DNA of 64,000 nucleotides from Pseudoclavibacter chungangensis (GCF_013410545.1 NZ_JACCFV010000001.1:2418001-2482000), one strand, 5' to 3'. Numbered from the stretch's first letter, positions 51,682 through 59,508 are shown. A program made the numbers and translations. Notes: a model not told the origin generated them from the letters alone.

Positions 51682-52418
51682 ATGAACGCCCTCCCGACGC
51701 TCCTCGTCGCGCTCGCGATGGGGGCGGCGGCCGTCGTCCTGCTCAGACTCGTCGGCGTCCGGAGCGGCCTCGACCCGCTCTGGGCGCTCGTGCGAGCGGC
51801 GGCGCAGCTCGCGTTGCTCGTCGTCGTGCTGCGCTGGGTGCTCACGAGCCCCGGGTGGGTCGCCGCGTGGCTCGCCGTCATGGCGATCGTGGCGACCCTC
51901 ACCTCGGCCCGGCGCATCGGGTGGGACGCGCGCGCGGTCGTGACGGCGGCGGCCGCCATCACGGGCTCGGCCACCGTCGCGCTCCTCACCGTGTTCGGGA
52001 CGGGCGCGCTCGCGCTCGATCCGCAGTACCTCCTCGCGCTCGGCGGGATCACCCTGGGCGGCGTCATGACGGTCACGACGCTCACGGGACGGCACACGCT
52101 CGAGCTCCTCGCGGAGCATCGGGCGGAGATCGAGGGCCTGCTCGCGCTCGGCGCCACGATGCGGCAGGCGACGAGCCGATTCCGCGCACGAGCGATCCGC
52201 ACCGCGCTCATCCCCTCCTTCGATCAGACCCGGTCGACGGGCCTCGTCACGCTGCCGGGAGCGTTTGTGGGTGCCGTCTTCGCAGGGGCCGACCCGCTCG
52301 AGGCGGGCTCTTCCAGGTCGCGGTGCTCGCCTCGATCGCGTTCGGCGGCACGATCGCGGCGATCACGACCGCGGAGTGCCTCGGCTCCCCACGCACCCTC
52401 CGCGAGCGCACTGCCTGA
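51682..52418 (+). pseudogene. FetB/YbbM-like (UPF0014) membrane permease, frameshifted
   Basis: UPF0014/FetB-family protein with seven helices, the membrane part of an iron exporter with FetA. The first frame reads MNALPTLLVALAMGAAAVVL to LVTLPGAFVGAVFAGADPLEAG. It then breaks near 52301-52312, where one base is missing at GAGGCGGGCTC. The second frame continues LFQVAVLASIAFGGTIAA to a stop at 52418, exactly the expected C-terminus. Repaired length about 245 aa. No fetA ATPase gene is adjacent. A real lesion or a sequencing error. Confidence 0.8.
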
Positions 52419-52558
52419 TGCCGTGGATCGACCGGCTGCCGCCCGGTCCGGACGCTCCGCCCACGGGCCGCCTGCCGGCTCGCGAAGAGCGGACGGGTAC
52501 CATGTGGCGACGTATCGGGACGGTTCGGTACGGCACGACGAGCGACGGGAGCCGCAGC

Positions 52559-52849
52559 ATGCACGACGGTCGCAACGCGGCAACTGCGCGCCGCTTCGTC
52601 GCGCTCGCTACCGCGGCGTGCCTCATGCTCGTGGGCCTCAGCGCCTGCCTCTTCGCACCGATCACCGACGGCATGAGCCGGCCCACGTTCCTGCGCACGG
52701 TTCCCGCGACCGACGAGGAGATCGGCGACTGGCCGACGGAGGACGAGGAGTCGGACGATTCCGCCCCCGTGCCGACCCGTGACGACGAGTCGAGGCCGCC
52801 TGGTTCGACGCACGCCCCGATCCCGCCGAGCGGCACGAGCGAGTCGTGA
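52559..52849 (+). CDS. Small lipoprotein
   Basis: A 96-aa predicted lipoprotein. A basic start (MHDGRNAATARRF) leads to a hydrophobic stretch VALATAACLMLVGL and the lipobox LSAC (Cys about 28). A short acidic, Pro/Ser-rich exported part of about 68 residues follows, with no recognisable domain. ATG at 52559 has GGGAG seven bases upstream; a longer frame starts at ATG 52502. The stop overlaps the next start as GTGA, coupling it to the DUF1697 gene. Confidence 0.65.
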   Translation: MHDGRNAATARRFVALATAACLMLVGLSACLFAPITDGMSRPTFLRTVPATDEEIGDWPTEDEESDDSAPVPTRDDESRPPGSTHAPIPPSGTSES

Positions 52850-53370
52850 GCGGGTCGCGCGTCGTCGCACTCCTCCGCGGTGTCAACGTGGGCGGCGTCG
52901 CGATGCCGATGGCGGAGGTCCGCGAGGCCGTCGGCGAGCGGGGCGGTCGAGGTGTGCGCACGTTCCTGGCCTCGGGCAACATCGTCCTCGACGCACCCGA
53001 GCCGGCGGCCGACACCGCACAGCTCGTGTCGGGCGCGCTCCACGATCGGTTCGGGTACACCGCATGGGTGTGGTTCGGCTCGCTCGAGCGTGTGCACGCG
53101 ATCATCGACGGCTTCCCGTTCGAGACGGACGAGGCGGCGCACCACCCGTACGTGACGTTCGCGGACGACGGGCACCTGCTCGACGAGTTGGCCGCGGCGG
53201 CGAGCCCGGACGGCCCCGCCGGCGATCGCGCGGTCCGCGCGGACGGCGTGCTGTACTGGGAGGCCCCGCGCGGTGGGACCCTCGCGTCGGCGCTCTCGAA
53301 GCTGTCGGCACGGTCCAGGTACGCGACGACGACGACCCGCAATCTGCGCACGCTCCGGAAGCTCGCCTGA
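52846..53370 (+). CDS. DUF1697 family protein
   Basis: A 174-aa protein of the DUF1697 family. The conserved core is VVALLRGVNVGGVAMPMAEV (about 6-25), RTFLASGNIVLDAP and the late RYATTTTRNLRTLRKLA, which ends almost every member. Structures of the family show a ferredoxin-like fold; the function is unknown. GTG at 52846 overlaps the lipoprotein stop. It converges on the CDF transporter gene. Confidence 0.87.
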   Translation: MSGSRVVALLRGVNVGGVAMPMAEVREAVGERGGRGVRTFLASGNIVLDAPEPAADTAQLVSGALHDRFGYTAWVWFGSLERVHAIIDGFPFETDEAAHHPYVTFADDGHLLDELAAAASPDGPAGDRAVRADGVLYWEAPRGGTLASALSKLSARSRYATTTTRNLRTLRKLA

Positions 53371-53434
53371 CGCCGCGGGCGTCAGCCGTTCCGCGCCACC
53401 CGCTTGGTCGGGGCTGCGCGATGGAGCGGGGTCG

Positions 53435-54367
53435 TCAGGGGTGCGTGATGGAGCGTGACTCGCGCTGCTCGATGCTCGCGGTCTCGATCTGGAACGTCGA
53501 GTGGAGTACCTGCACCTCGAAGTGTCCCGCCACGCACTCCCTGATCTTCGCGAGCAGCTCGGCGGCATGGCCGTCCGTGAAGCACTCGTCCTCGACGACG
53601 ACGTGCGCCGTGAGGACGGGCAGGCCCGTGCCGACCGTCGACGCGTGCAGGTCGTGCACGTCCTTGACGTGGTCGAGGCTCACGATGTGGCGCCGGACCT
53701 CGTCGAGGTCGAGCCCGCGGGGGGTGAACTCCATGAGCACACCCGAGGTGTCGCGCAGCAGCAGGACCGCGCGCGGCACGATGAGCGCGGCGATGAAGAG
53801 GCCGGCGATCGCGTCGGCGCGCTGGAATCCCGTCGTCATGATGACGATCGCGGCGACGATCACGCCGAGTGAGCCGAGCGCGTCGTTGAGCACCTCGAGG
53901 AACGCGGCACGCATGTTGAAATTCGCGCCACGGCTCGACGCGAGGACGGCGATGGACGCGATGTTCGCGACGAGGCCGATGATGCCGAACACGAGCAGTT
54001 CGCCGGAGGGCACCTCGGGCGGTTCGAGCAGTCGGCGCACGCCCTCGACGGCCGCGTAGACACCGACCGCGATGAGCAGCGCCGCCTGGCCGAGCGCCGC
54101 GAGCACCTCGATGCGCCGGAATCCCCACGTGCGCTTCGAGTTCGCGGGGCGCAGCATGAGCGTCGCGGCGACGAGCGCGACGAGGAGCCCCGCCGAGTCG
54201 GTCGCCATGTGGGCCGTGTCGGTGAGCAGCGCGAGACTGCCCGTGAGGATCGAGCCGATGGCCTGCGCGACGAGCACCGCGAACGTGATGCCGAACGCGA
54301 TGAGCAGCCGCACGCGATGGTCGCCAGCTCCACCGCCGTGGTGGGCGTGGTCGTGCCCCGCGCCCAT
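53435..54367 (-). CDS. Cation diffusion facilitator (CzcD/ZitB-like metal exporter)
   Basis: A 310-aa CDF family Zn/Cd/Co exporter. The His-rich start GHDHAHHGGGAGDH is a metal-gathering segment. Six helices follow; the zinc site of TM2 and TM5 is seen as LLTDTAHMATDSAG (about 48: D and H/D pairs) and EVLNDALGSLGV (about 163). The C-terminal cytoplasmic domain has VHDLHASTVGTGLPVLTAHV. It lies 113 bp downstream of an ArsR-type regulator on the same strand and is the likely target of that sensor. Confidence 0.93.
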   Translation of the reverse strand: MGAGHDHAHHGGGAGDHRVRLLIAFGITFAVLVAQAIGSILTGSLALLTDTAHMATDSAGLLVALVAATLMLRPANSKRTWGFRRIEVLAALGQAALLIAVGVYAAVEGVRRLLEPPEVPSGELLVFGIIGLVANIASIAVLASSRGANFNMRAAFLEVLNDALGSLGVIVAAIVIMTTGFQRADAIAGLFIAALIVPRAVLLLRDTSGVLMEFTPRGLDLDEVRRHIVSLDHVKDVHDLHASTVGTGLPVLTAHVVVEDECFTDGHAAELLAKIRECVAGHFEVQVLHSTFQIETASIEQRESRSITHP

Positions 54368-54407
54368 CAGCGCTCACCCCTCGTGCCGTCCTGCATAATT
54401 CGATGAT

Positions 54408-54423
54408 ATCGCCGAACGGCGAT
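54408..54423. promoter_or_regulatory. Palindrome upstream of the CDF gene
   Basis: ATCGCCGAACGGCGAT is a perfect 16-bp palindrome 40 bp upstream of the CDF start. Next to it TATCATCG recurs; the same octamer spans the -10 box of the arsR gene. Both are candidates for the ArsR-family binding site; which is used is inference. Confidence 0.45.
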
Positions 54424-54480
54424 GCCGACAATGCTATCGGTCCGCTGAGGGAGCCGGCGCGGGCTCAGCCGGCCCCGAAC

Positions 54481-54864
54481 TCAGTCGGCCCGGCCGATCG
54501 TCTCCGCACCGTGAACCGGACAGAGCGCGACCTCGGCACCCGTGAGGGAGAGCAGCTTCTCGGCCGCGGCGAACACCTCGACGAGCACCTCGGGGTGGGC
54601 GAGCGAGTAGACCGATGCGCGGCCCTCGGGCCGGACATTCACGATGCCCGCGTCCTTGAGGCACGCGAGGTGCTTCGACACCGTGCTCTGCGAGAGCCCG
54701 AGGTGCGCGACGAGATCGACGACCCGGTGCTCACCGAGCTGCAGGTGCTGCAGGATGACGAGCCTCGACGGGTCCCCGAAGCTGTGGAAGAGCGCGGCCG
54801 CGGGCTCGAGCGCGCTCGCCGGCGACACGGAGACCGCCCGGGCATCATCCATCGTCATCGCCAT
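54481..54864 (-). CDS. ArsR/SmtB family metal-sensing repressor
   Basis: A 127-aa winged-helix regulator. The HTH is VVDLVAHLGLSQSTVSKHLACLKDAGIV (seen about 48-75), with the start FHSFGDPSRLVILQHLQLG typical of the family. A C-terminal Cys/His pair LCPVHGAE could form the metal site, as in NmtR/CzrA-like sensors. It is expected to derepress the CDF exporter under excess metal. ATG at 54864 has TATCAT six bases upstream, the strongest leaderless -10 box in the window. Confidence 0.9.
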   Translation of the reverse strand: MAMTMDDARAVSVSPASALEPAAALFHSFGDPSRLVILQHLQLGEHRVVDLVAHLGLSQSTVSKHLACLKDAGIVNVRPEGRASVYSLAHPEVLVEVFAAAEKLLSLTGAEVALCPVHGAETIGRAD

Positions 54865-54870
54865 ACGACG

Positions 54871-54876
54871 ATGATA
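54871..54876 (-). promoter_or_regulatory. Leaderless -10 box of the arsR-type gene
   Basis: TATCAT on the minus strand, exactly six bases before the ATG at 54864. Confidence 0.6.
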
Positions 54877-54956
54877 GACGTTCTCACCTGAGTGCGCAGC
54901 GCCCTCGTCGGTAGGTGACGCCCGGCGTCGCCCGGGTGGCCCGCACGCGCCTGTGC

Positions 54957-54998
54957 CGACGGCGCTCACACCCGTAGCGACGGCGCTCACACCCGTGG
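54957..54998. repeat. 21-bp direct repeat before the tetR promoter
   Basis: Two abutting copies of CGACGGCGCTCACACCCGT plus two bases (54957-54977, 54978-54998) differ at one position. They end three bases before the TAGATT -10 box and could be paired operator or activator sites. Confidence 0.75.
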
Positions 54999-55001
54999 CG
55001 A

Positions 55002-55007
55002 TAGATT
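55002..55007 (+). promoter_or_regulatory. Leaderless -10 box of the tetR gene
   Basis: TAGATT followed by exactly six bases and the ATG at 55014. Confidence 0.6.
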
Positions 55008-55013
55008 GACGGG

Positions 55014-55595
55014 ATGACCGGTGCGGATTCCCGCTATCACCACGGCGACCTCTCGATGACGCTCGTCGAGAGCGCGGTGCGCATGCTGGCGACCGACGGG
55101 GACGCGGACCTGTCGATCCGGGCCGTCGCGCGGGCGGCCGGCGTGTCGAGCGCCGCGCCCTATCGGCACTTCCCCGACCGCTCCGCGCTCCTCGCCGCCG
55201 TGGCCGCGGCGGGGTTCGGCGAACTCATGACGGTGCTGCGCGCCACCTGCCCCGAGCCCTCCGGTCGCACCGACATCGGCGACCTCGCCGTCGCCTACGT
55301 GCGTTTCGCGACCGAGCGACCGGGGCTGTTCCGGGTCATGTTCGCCGAGGGCGGGCAGCGCGGCAGCGCGACGCGACGCGAGGCGACGGCGGTCGTCCAC
55401 GAGTACCTCGATGCGGGCGTGCGCCGGTGGCTCGGCATCGAGGATCCGGGCACGGTCACGACGGGGCTCTGGGCCCTCGTGCACGGGATGGCGTGCCTCT
55501 ACACGTACGAGAACCTCGAGCCGGCCGATGCGGAGGACATGGCCCAGCGGGTGCGCGACACGGTCGACGCGGTGCTGACCGTCGACGGCCGCTGA
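55014..55595 (+). CDS. TetR family regulator (WHG domain)
   Basis: A 193-aa repressor. The HTH is LSIRAVARAAGVSSAAPYRHF (about 37-57), then an all-helical effector domain with FATERPGLFRVMF and LWALVHGMACLYT, typical of the WHG-domain subgroup. It is divergent in context from the esterase-amidotransferase-epimerase genes at 55684-58339. The perfect 17-bp palindrome in front of the epimerase is a plausible operator for it, by inference. Confidence 0.9.
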   Translation: MTGADSRYHHGDLSMTLVESAVRMLATDGDADLSIRAVARAAGVSSAAPYRHFPDRSALLAAVAAAGFGELMTVLRATCPEPSGRTDIGDLAVAYVRFATERPGLFRVMFAEGGQRGSATRREATAVVHEYLDAGVRRWLGIEDPGTVTTGLWALVHGMACLYTYENLEPADAEDMAQRVRDTVDAVLTVDGR

Positions 55596-55683
55596 CGACG
55601 CGGCCCGTTCGTCCGGCGCCCCCGCGACGGACGGGACCCGCGCGTCGACACACGGGCCCCGTCCGCGGAGGTCGCCCCCGGGT

Positions 55684-56655
55684 TCAGTCGGCGAGCGCCT
55701 CCCGGAGGAAGTCCACCACGAGCGCCCGCGCCACGTTCGCGGCGTTCGTGTCGCGCAGGCTGTCGAGCAGCAGGAAGTCGTGCACCGTCCCGCCGATCCG
55801 GACGGCGGTCACGTCGACGCCGGCCTCACGGAGTCGTGCCGCGTAGTGCTCGCCCTCGTCACGCAGCACATCCGCCTCGGCCGTGATGACGAGGGTCTTC
55901 GGCAGCCGCGCGAGCTCCTCGGGCGACGCCTGCAGCGGTGCCGCGAAGGGCTCGCTGCGACGCGAGTGGTCGGGGGTGTACGCGTCCCAGAACCACTTCA
56001 TGCCGTCACGGGTGAGATAGTGCCCCTCCGCGAGCCGCTCGTAGGAGGGCGTCCCGAAGTCGGCGTCCGTGACGGGGTACAGCAGGCACTCCGCTCGCAG
56101 CGGGGCCCCGCCGCGCTCGGCGTTCATGAGCGCGAAGACGGTCGACATGCAGCCACCGACCGACTCACCGGCGACCGCGACCCGGCTCGTGTCCATGTCG
56201 TACGCCGCGCCGTGCTCCTGGATCCACCGGCCGACGGCGAAGTTCTGCTCGAGCTGCGTCGGATACCGAGCCTCCGGCGCCCGGTCGTAGACGGGGAAGA
56301 CGCCGATCGAGTTCGCACCGACGGCGAGTTCGCGGAAGAGGCGGTCGTGGGTGTGTTCGTCGCCGAACACCCAGCCTGCTCCGTGGAGGAACAGGAGCAC
56401 GGGGAGTGGGCCGCTCGTGCCCGCCGGACGGATGACGCGGGTGCGGACGACGCCCCACTCCCCCGCGTCGACCTCCACCCACCATTCATCGACCTCGGGG
56501 CGCGCGACGTCCTCGCCGCTCTGGAGGTCGACGAGGATCCGGCGACCCTCCTCCGGCGGCACCTCGGAGATGCGCGGGTGCGGATCGGTGTCGGCGCTCA
56601 GCTGCGCCGCCTCGGGTTCGAGGACGATCGTGATCGGGTCGGTCTGATCGGTCAT
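55684..56655 (-). CDS. Alpha/beta hydrolase fold-3 esterase (HSL family)
   Basis: A 323-aa esterase/lipase of the hormone-sensitive-lipase group. The oxyanion motif is FLHGAGWVFGDE (HGAGW, about 95) and the nucleophile elbow VAVAGESVGGCMS (GESVGG, about 168). The acid and base fall in ADVLRDEGEHYAARL and GGTVHDFLLLDS. Some relatives lack activity, but all residues are in place. ATG at 56655 has AAGGGA upstream. Eleven bases separate it from the preceding broken DJ-1/PfpI gene, so it is last in a three-gene unit. Confidence 0.9.
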   Translation of the reverse strand: MTDQTDPITIVLEPEAAQLSADTDPHPRISEVPPEEGRRILVDLQSGEDVARPEVDEWWVEVDAGEWGVVRTRVIRPAGTSGPLPVLLFLHGAGWVFGDEHTHDRLFRELAVGANSIGVFPVYDRAPEARYPTQLEQNFAVGRWIQEHGAAYDMDTSRVAVAGESVGGCMSTVFALMNAERGGAPLRAECLLYPVTDADFGTPSYERLAEGHYLTRDGMKWFWDAYTPDHSRRSEPFAAPLQASPEELARLPKTLVITAEADVLRDEGEHYAARLREAGVDVTAVRIGGTVHDFLLLDSLRDTNAANVARALVVDFLREALAD

Positions 56656-56666
56656 GCGCGTTCCCT

Positions 56667-57401
56667 TCACTCATCGTTCGGTTCGCTCGTGGTTCGTTTC
56701 GCCGTCCCGCCAAGCTCCTCGACGAGGCGCGCGGCGAGGCGTTCGGAGCTCTGCGGGTTCTGCCCGGTGTACAGGCGGCGATCGACGACGATGTGCGGGC
56801 GGAGCGGGAACCCGGCGGAGTAGTCGGCAGCCCCGGCGCGCAGGCGGTCCTCGAGCGGCCACTTCGCAGCGCGTGCGAACGGGTTGAGCCGCTCCTCGGC
56901 ATTGGAAAGCCCCGTCATCCGCTACCCGGCGAACGGCCACGTGCCGTCGGGGTTCTCGGCGGCGAGCGCCGCGGCCGGCGCGTGGCACAAGAGCGCGAGG
57001 GGACGGCCCGAGTGCAGCCGTTCGGTGAGGAGTGCGCCGGAGACGGGGTCGACCGCGAGGTCCTCCATCGGGCCGTGACCGCCCGAGGAGAACACGAGAT
57101 CGGCGTCGTCCGGGTTCTGCGCGGCGAGGTCCGCCGGGTGGTCGAGCACGGGTCGCAGGCGCTCGATCTCCCGTTCGATGCGCTTGGTCTTCCAGGGCGG
57201 CCCACCGGCCAGGCCGAGGCTCAGCGCGTCGATCACGGGAACGCGACCGCCGGGTGTTGCGACCGTCACGTCCCATCCCGCGCCACGGAACGTCTCGTAC
57301 GGTACGGCGAACTCCTCGGCCCACACGCCGGTCGGGTGTGCGGTGCCGTCGGCGAGGGTCCAGACCCTCGCAGCCGAGAGCACCATCAGGACGGTGGTCA
57401 T
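56667..57401 (-). pseudogene. DJ-1/PfpI family glutamine-amidotransferase-like protein, amber-interrupted
   Basis: The reading frame MTTVLMVLSAARVWTLADGT to ENPDGTWPFAG is stopped by TAG at 56922-56924. It continues in the same frame as RMTGLSNAEERLNPFARAAK to 56667. In the family this junction reads GYRMTGxSNAEE, so the TAG replaces a conserved Tyr codon: one base change. The nucleophile Cys is in LALLCHAPAAAL (about residue 139), upstream of the stop. The start overlaps the epimerase stop as ATGA. It is likely a nonsense pseudogene; read-through or a base-call error is possible. Confidence 0.85.
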
Positions 57402-58339
57402 CGTGTCGTCCGCTCGCTCGTGTGTGCCGCGAGGTGCCGAATGCCCTCGCGGACCGTGGTCGTCGGGAAGTCGGGGAACGCGGCGTCGAACGCGTCGGAG
57501 CGGAAGATGTTGTCGACGGCATAGCGCGGGAGGAGCTCACCGATCTCGCGGGCCGGTCGACTGAAGAGGCGCGCGAGGCGGAACTGCCATGCGGGGACGA
57601 CTCGGGCGTCCACCTCCCTGCCCCAGGCGTCGACACACTCGTCGACGATCTCGCGGTAGGTGGGGCGGGAGGCGTCGACGGGCAGGTGCCACGTCCGTCC
57701 GAACGCATCGGGGGTGTTGCCCACGAGGGCCATCGCCCGGCTCGCGTCCGGTGTCCAGATGAGCGTGCGGCGCGTGCGGTCGGAGATCGGGATGCGGGCG
57801 TCCTCGCCGCGTGCGATGCGGTCGAAGACGAGTGCGTTCGTGAAGCTCTGCGTGCGTCCCGGGCCGTAGAACTCGGGGGCTCGGCAGATGACCCCCTCGA
57901 CCCGGCCGTCGGCGATCGCGTCGAGCAGCATCGTGGCGATGCGTGCGCGCGTGACCGCCTTCGACCCGACGGGCTCGAACGGGGTCGACTCGGTCTGCGG
58001 GGCCGATGTCTTCGGGTACATGTAGGTGTTGTCGAAGAACACGAGTTTCGTACCGCTCGCGGCGCACGCGTCGATGACGTTGCGCATGACGACAGGGAAC
58101 TGCGCCGCCCACAGTCGCGCATCGGGCGGGAGGCCGAGCGTCAGGTACGCGATGTCGCTGCCCTCGACGGCACGTCGCGCGGCGGCCGGGTCGAGCGGAT
58201 CGGCGCTCACGAGTTCGTCGGTGGGGTCGACCGCTCTCGGGTGCCTGCTCACGAGCCGGAGTTCGGCGTCGTGGCTGTCGTGCAACGCGTGCGCGAGCTC
58301 CGTCCCGATCTGTCCGTTCGCACCGAGAATCGTCTGCAC
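57398..58339 (-). CDS. NAD-dependent epimerase/dehydratase family protein
   Basis: A 313-aa extended short-chain dehydrogenase. The Rossmann start is a variant, QTILGANGQIGTELAHAL (GANGQIG), with the active-site region FFDNTYMYPKTS replacing the usual SSxxVYG/YxxxK. Later motifs EFYGPGRTQSFTNALVF and TPDASRAMALVGN fit sugar-nucleotide or NmrA-like members. The substrate is unknown. GTG at 58339 follows AAGGAG by seven bases. A perfect TetR-type operator lies 18-34 bp upstream, so the unit is probably repressed and inducible. Confidence 0.85.
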   Translation of the reverse strand: MQTILGANGQIGTELAHALHDSHDAELRLVSRHPRAVDPTDELVSADPLDPAAARRAVEGSDIAYLTLGLPPDARLWAAQFPVVMRNVIDACAASGTKLVFFDNTYMYPKTSAPQTESTPFEPVGSKAVTRARIATMLLDAIADGRVEGVICRAPEFYGPGRTQSFTNALVFDRIARGEDARIPISDRTRRTLIWTPDASRAMALVGNTPDAFGRTWHLPVDASRPTYREIVDECVDAWGREVDARVVPAWQFRLARLFSRPAREIGELLPRYAVDNIFRSDAFDAAFPDFPTTTVREGIRHLAAHTSERTTR

Positions 58340-58356
58340 CGCACCACTCCTTCTGA

Positions 58357-58373
58357 TGTAAGCAGTGCTTACA
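58357..58373. promoter_or_regulatory. TetR-type operator before the epimerase gene
   Basis: TGTAAGCAGTGCTTACA is a perfect 17-bp palindrome with a single central G, AT-rich compared with its surroundings. It sits where the -10 region of the epimerase promoter must lie. The form is typical of TetR-family operators. Confidence 0.8.
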
Positions 58374-58403
58374 CTACCTCGGGTCGTGCTCGACGGTCGA
58401 CGT

Positions 58404-59084
58404 TCACGGGGAACTCCCCGGTCCGGGCACCTCCTCGGCCCGCGCCCGCACCTCGATTCCCTCGGCTCGGAACCGTGCGCGTGTGCGCGGCCCGGCGCCG
58501 ATGAGTTCGACGCTCGCGACCCGGCGCGCGGTCGGCAGGTCGGTCGCCGAATCCGTCACGAAGTGCGCGAGGTGGATGGGTTCGGATTCGCAAATGGCCT
58601 CGGCCTTCCGCTCGCCGATGCGATGATCACCGATCTCCACACCGTGTGGGCCGGGTACGAGGAGCGAGGCCGAGAGGCGCGACCGCGGCACCCCGGCGCG
58701 CTCGAGCAGGGCCGCGGCGAGCGTCCGTTCGCTCGCCGTCGCGATGACGACGCGACGCCCGGCCGCGTGCTCCGCACGGATGCGCGCCACGATCTCCGCT
58801 CGGATCCACGCCGGATCGCCACCGATGCGTGCACCGACGCGGCGCGCGATCCGCTCGTACTCGTCGAACGTGACCCCGCGCAGCGCCGAACGGGTGATCG
58901 CTCGGGACGCCGCGGCACGGGCGTCCGGCGGCAGCAGCGGCATGACGGCCGCCGGGGGCAGGGCACGGATCAGGCGGAGTGGCGAGCGACGGAGCCGTTC
59001 GACGACGAGGGCGGTGAACGAGTCGCGGCGGGTGATGACGCCGTCCATGTCGTAGATCACGACAGGCGGCGACAGCTCCGACAT
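58404..59084 (-). CDS. HAD family hydrolase (phosphoserine-phosphatase-like)
   Basis: A 226-aa HAD phosphatase. Motif I is VVIYDMDGVITRRDSF (nucleophile DMDG, about 9-12), motif II is VVIATASERTLAAAL (Thr/Ser, about 115), and the late HFVTDSATDLPTARRV matches motif IV D-SxxD. The helical cap is of the PSP/SerB-like C1 type. The substrate is unknown. ATG at 59084 has GGAGG six bases upstream; the frame stays open through the 9-bp repeat array upstream, where it reads RAI repeatedly and is not coding. Confidence 0.87.
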   Translation of the reverse strand: MSELSPPVVIYDMDGVITRRDSFTALVVERLRRSPLRLIRALPPAAVMPLLPPDARAAASRAITRSALRGVTFDEYERIARRVGARIGGDPAWIRAEIVARIRAEHAAGRRVVIATASERTLAAALLERAGVPRSRLSASLLVPGPHGVEIGDHRIGERKAEAICESEPIHLAHFVTDSATDLPTARRVASVELIGAGPRTRARFRAEGIEVRARAEEVPGPGSSP

Positions 59085-59120
59085 CGACGTCCTCCAGACC
59101 TCCGGCGCGCGGCGCACACG

Positions 59121-59174
59121 GATCGCACGGATCGCACGGATCGCACGGATCGCACGGATCGCACGGATCGCACG
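59121..59174. repeat. 9-bp tandem repeat, six units
   Basis: Six perfect copies of GATCGCACG from 59121 to 59174, plus partial copies at each edge. It lies between the HAD gene start and the chorismate mutase promoter, ending 10 bp before the -10 box. Confidence 0.9.
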
Positions 59175-59184
59175 GATCCGAGCG

Positions 59185-59190
59185 TACTGT
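59185..59190 (+). promoter_or_regulatory. Leaderless -10 box of the chorismate mutase gene
   Basis: TACTGT followed by exactly six bases and the ATG at 59197. Confidence 0.6.
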
Positions 59191-59196
59191 CGGGGC

Positions 59197-59508
59197 ATGA
59201 CGATCGGCCCCGATGACCTCGACGACACCACGGCACTCACCCTCGACGACGTCCGGGCGAACATCGACGAGATCGATCGGAGGCTCGTGGCGCTCGTCGC
59301 CGAGCGGCAGCGCTTCGTTCTCGCCGCCGGCGCGCTGAAGTCGGACGAGCAGGCCGTGCGAGCCCCGGCTCGCGTCGAGCAGGTGATCGCGAAGGTACGC
59401 GGGCTCGCCGAGGAGGCGGGCGCCTCCCCGGACGTCGTCGAGCGGACCTACCGTGCCCTCATCGCCGCGTTCATCGATCTCGAGCTCGAGGCCCACCGCG
59501 AGGGCTGA
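59197..59508 (+). CDS. Chorismate mutase, AroQ class
   Basis: A 103-aa all-helical chorismate mutase that converts chorismate to prephenate on the way to Phe and Tyr. The AroQ pattern is present: VRANIDEIDRRLVALVAERQRFV (about 19-41, with Arg28/29 region), AAGALKSDEQAVRAPARVEQVI and a C-terminal helix ERTYRALIAAFIDLELEAH. It has no fused prephenate dehydratase or DAHP synthase domain and no secretion signal. It is convergent with the next gene across a terminator palindrome. Confidence 0.9.
   Translation: MTIGPDDLDDTTALTLDDVRANIDEIDRRLVALVAERQRFVLAAGALKSDEQAVRAPARVEQVIAKVRGLAEEAGASPDVVERTYRALIAAFIDLELEAHREG

Noticed and set aside
59085..59264. N-terminal extension of the HAD phosphatase with repeated RAI
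   Set aside because: It is translation of the 9-bp repeat array. A strong Shine-Dalgarno site supports the start at 59084, where the family homology begins.
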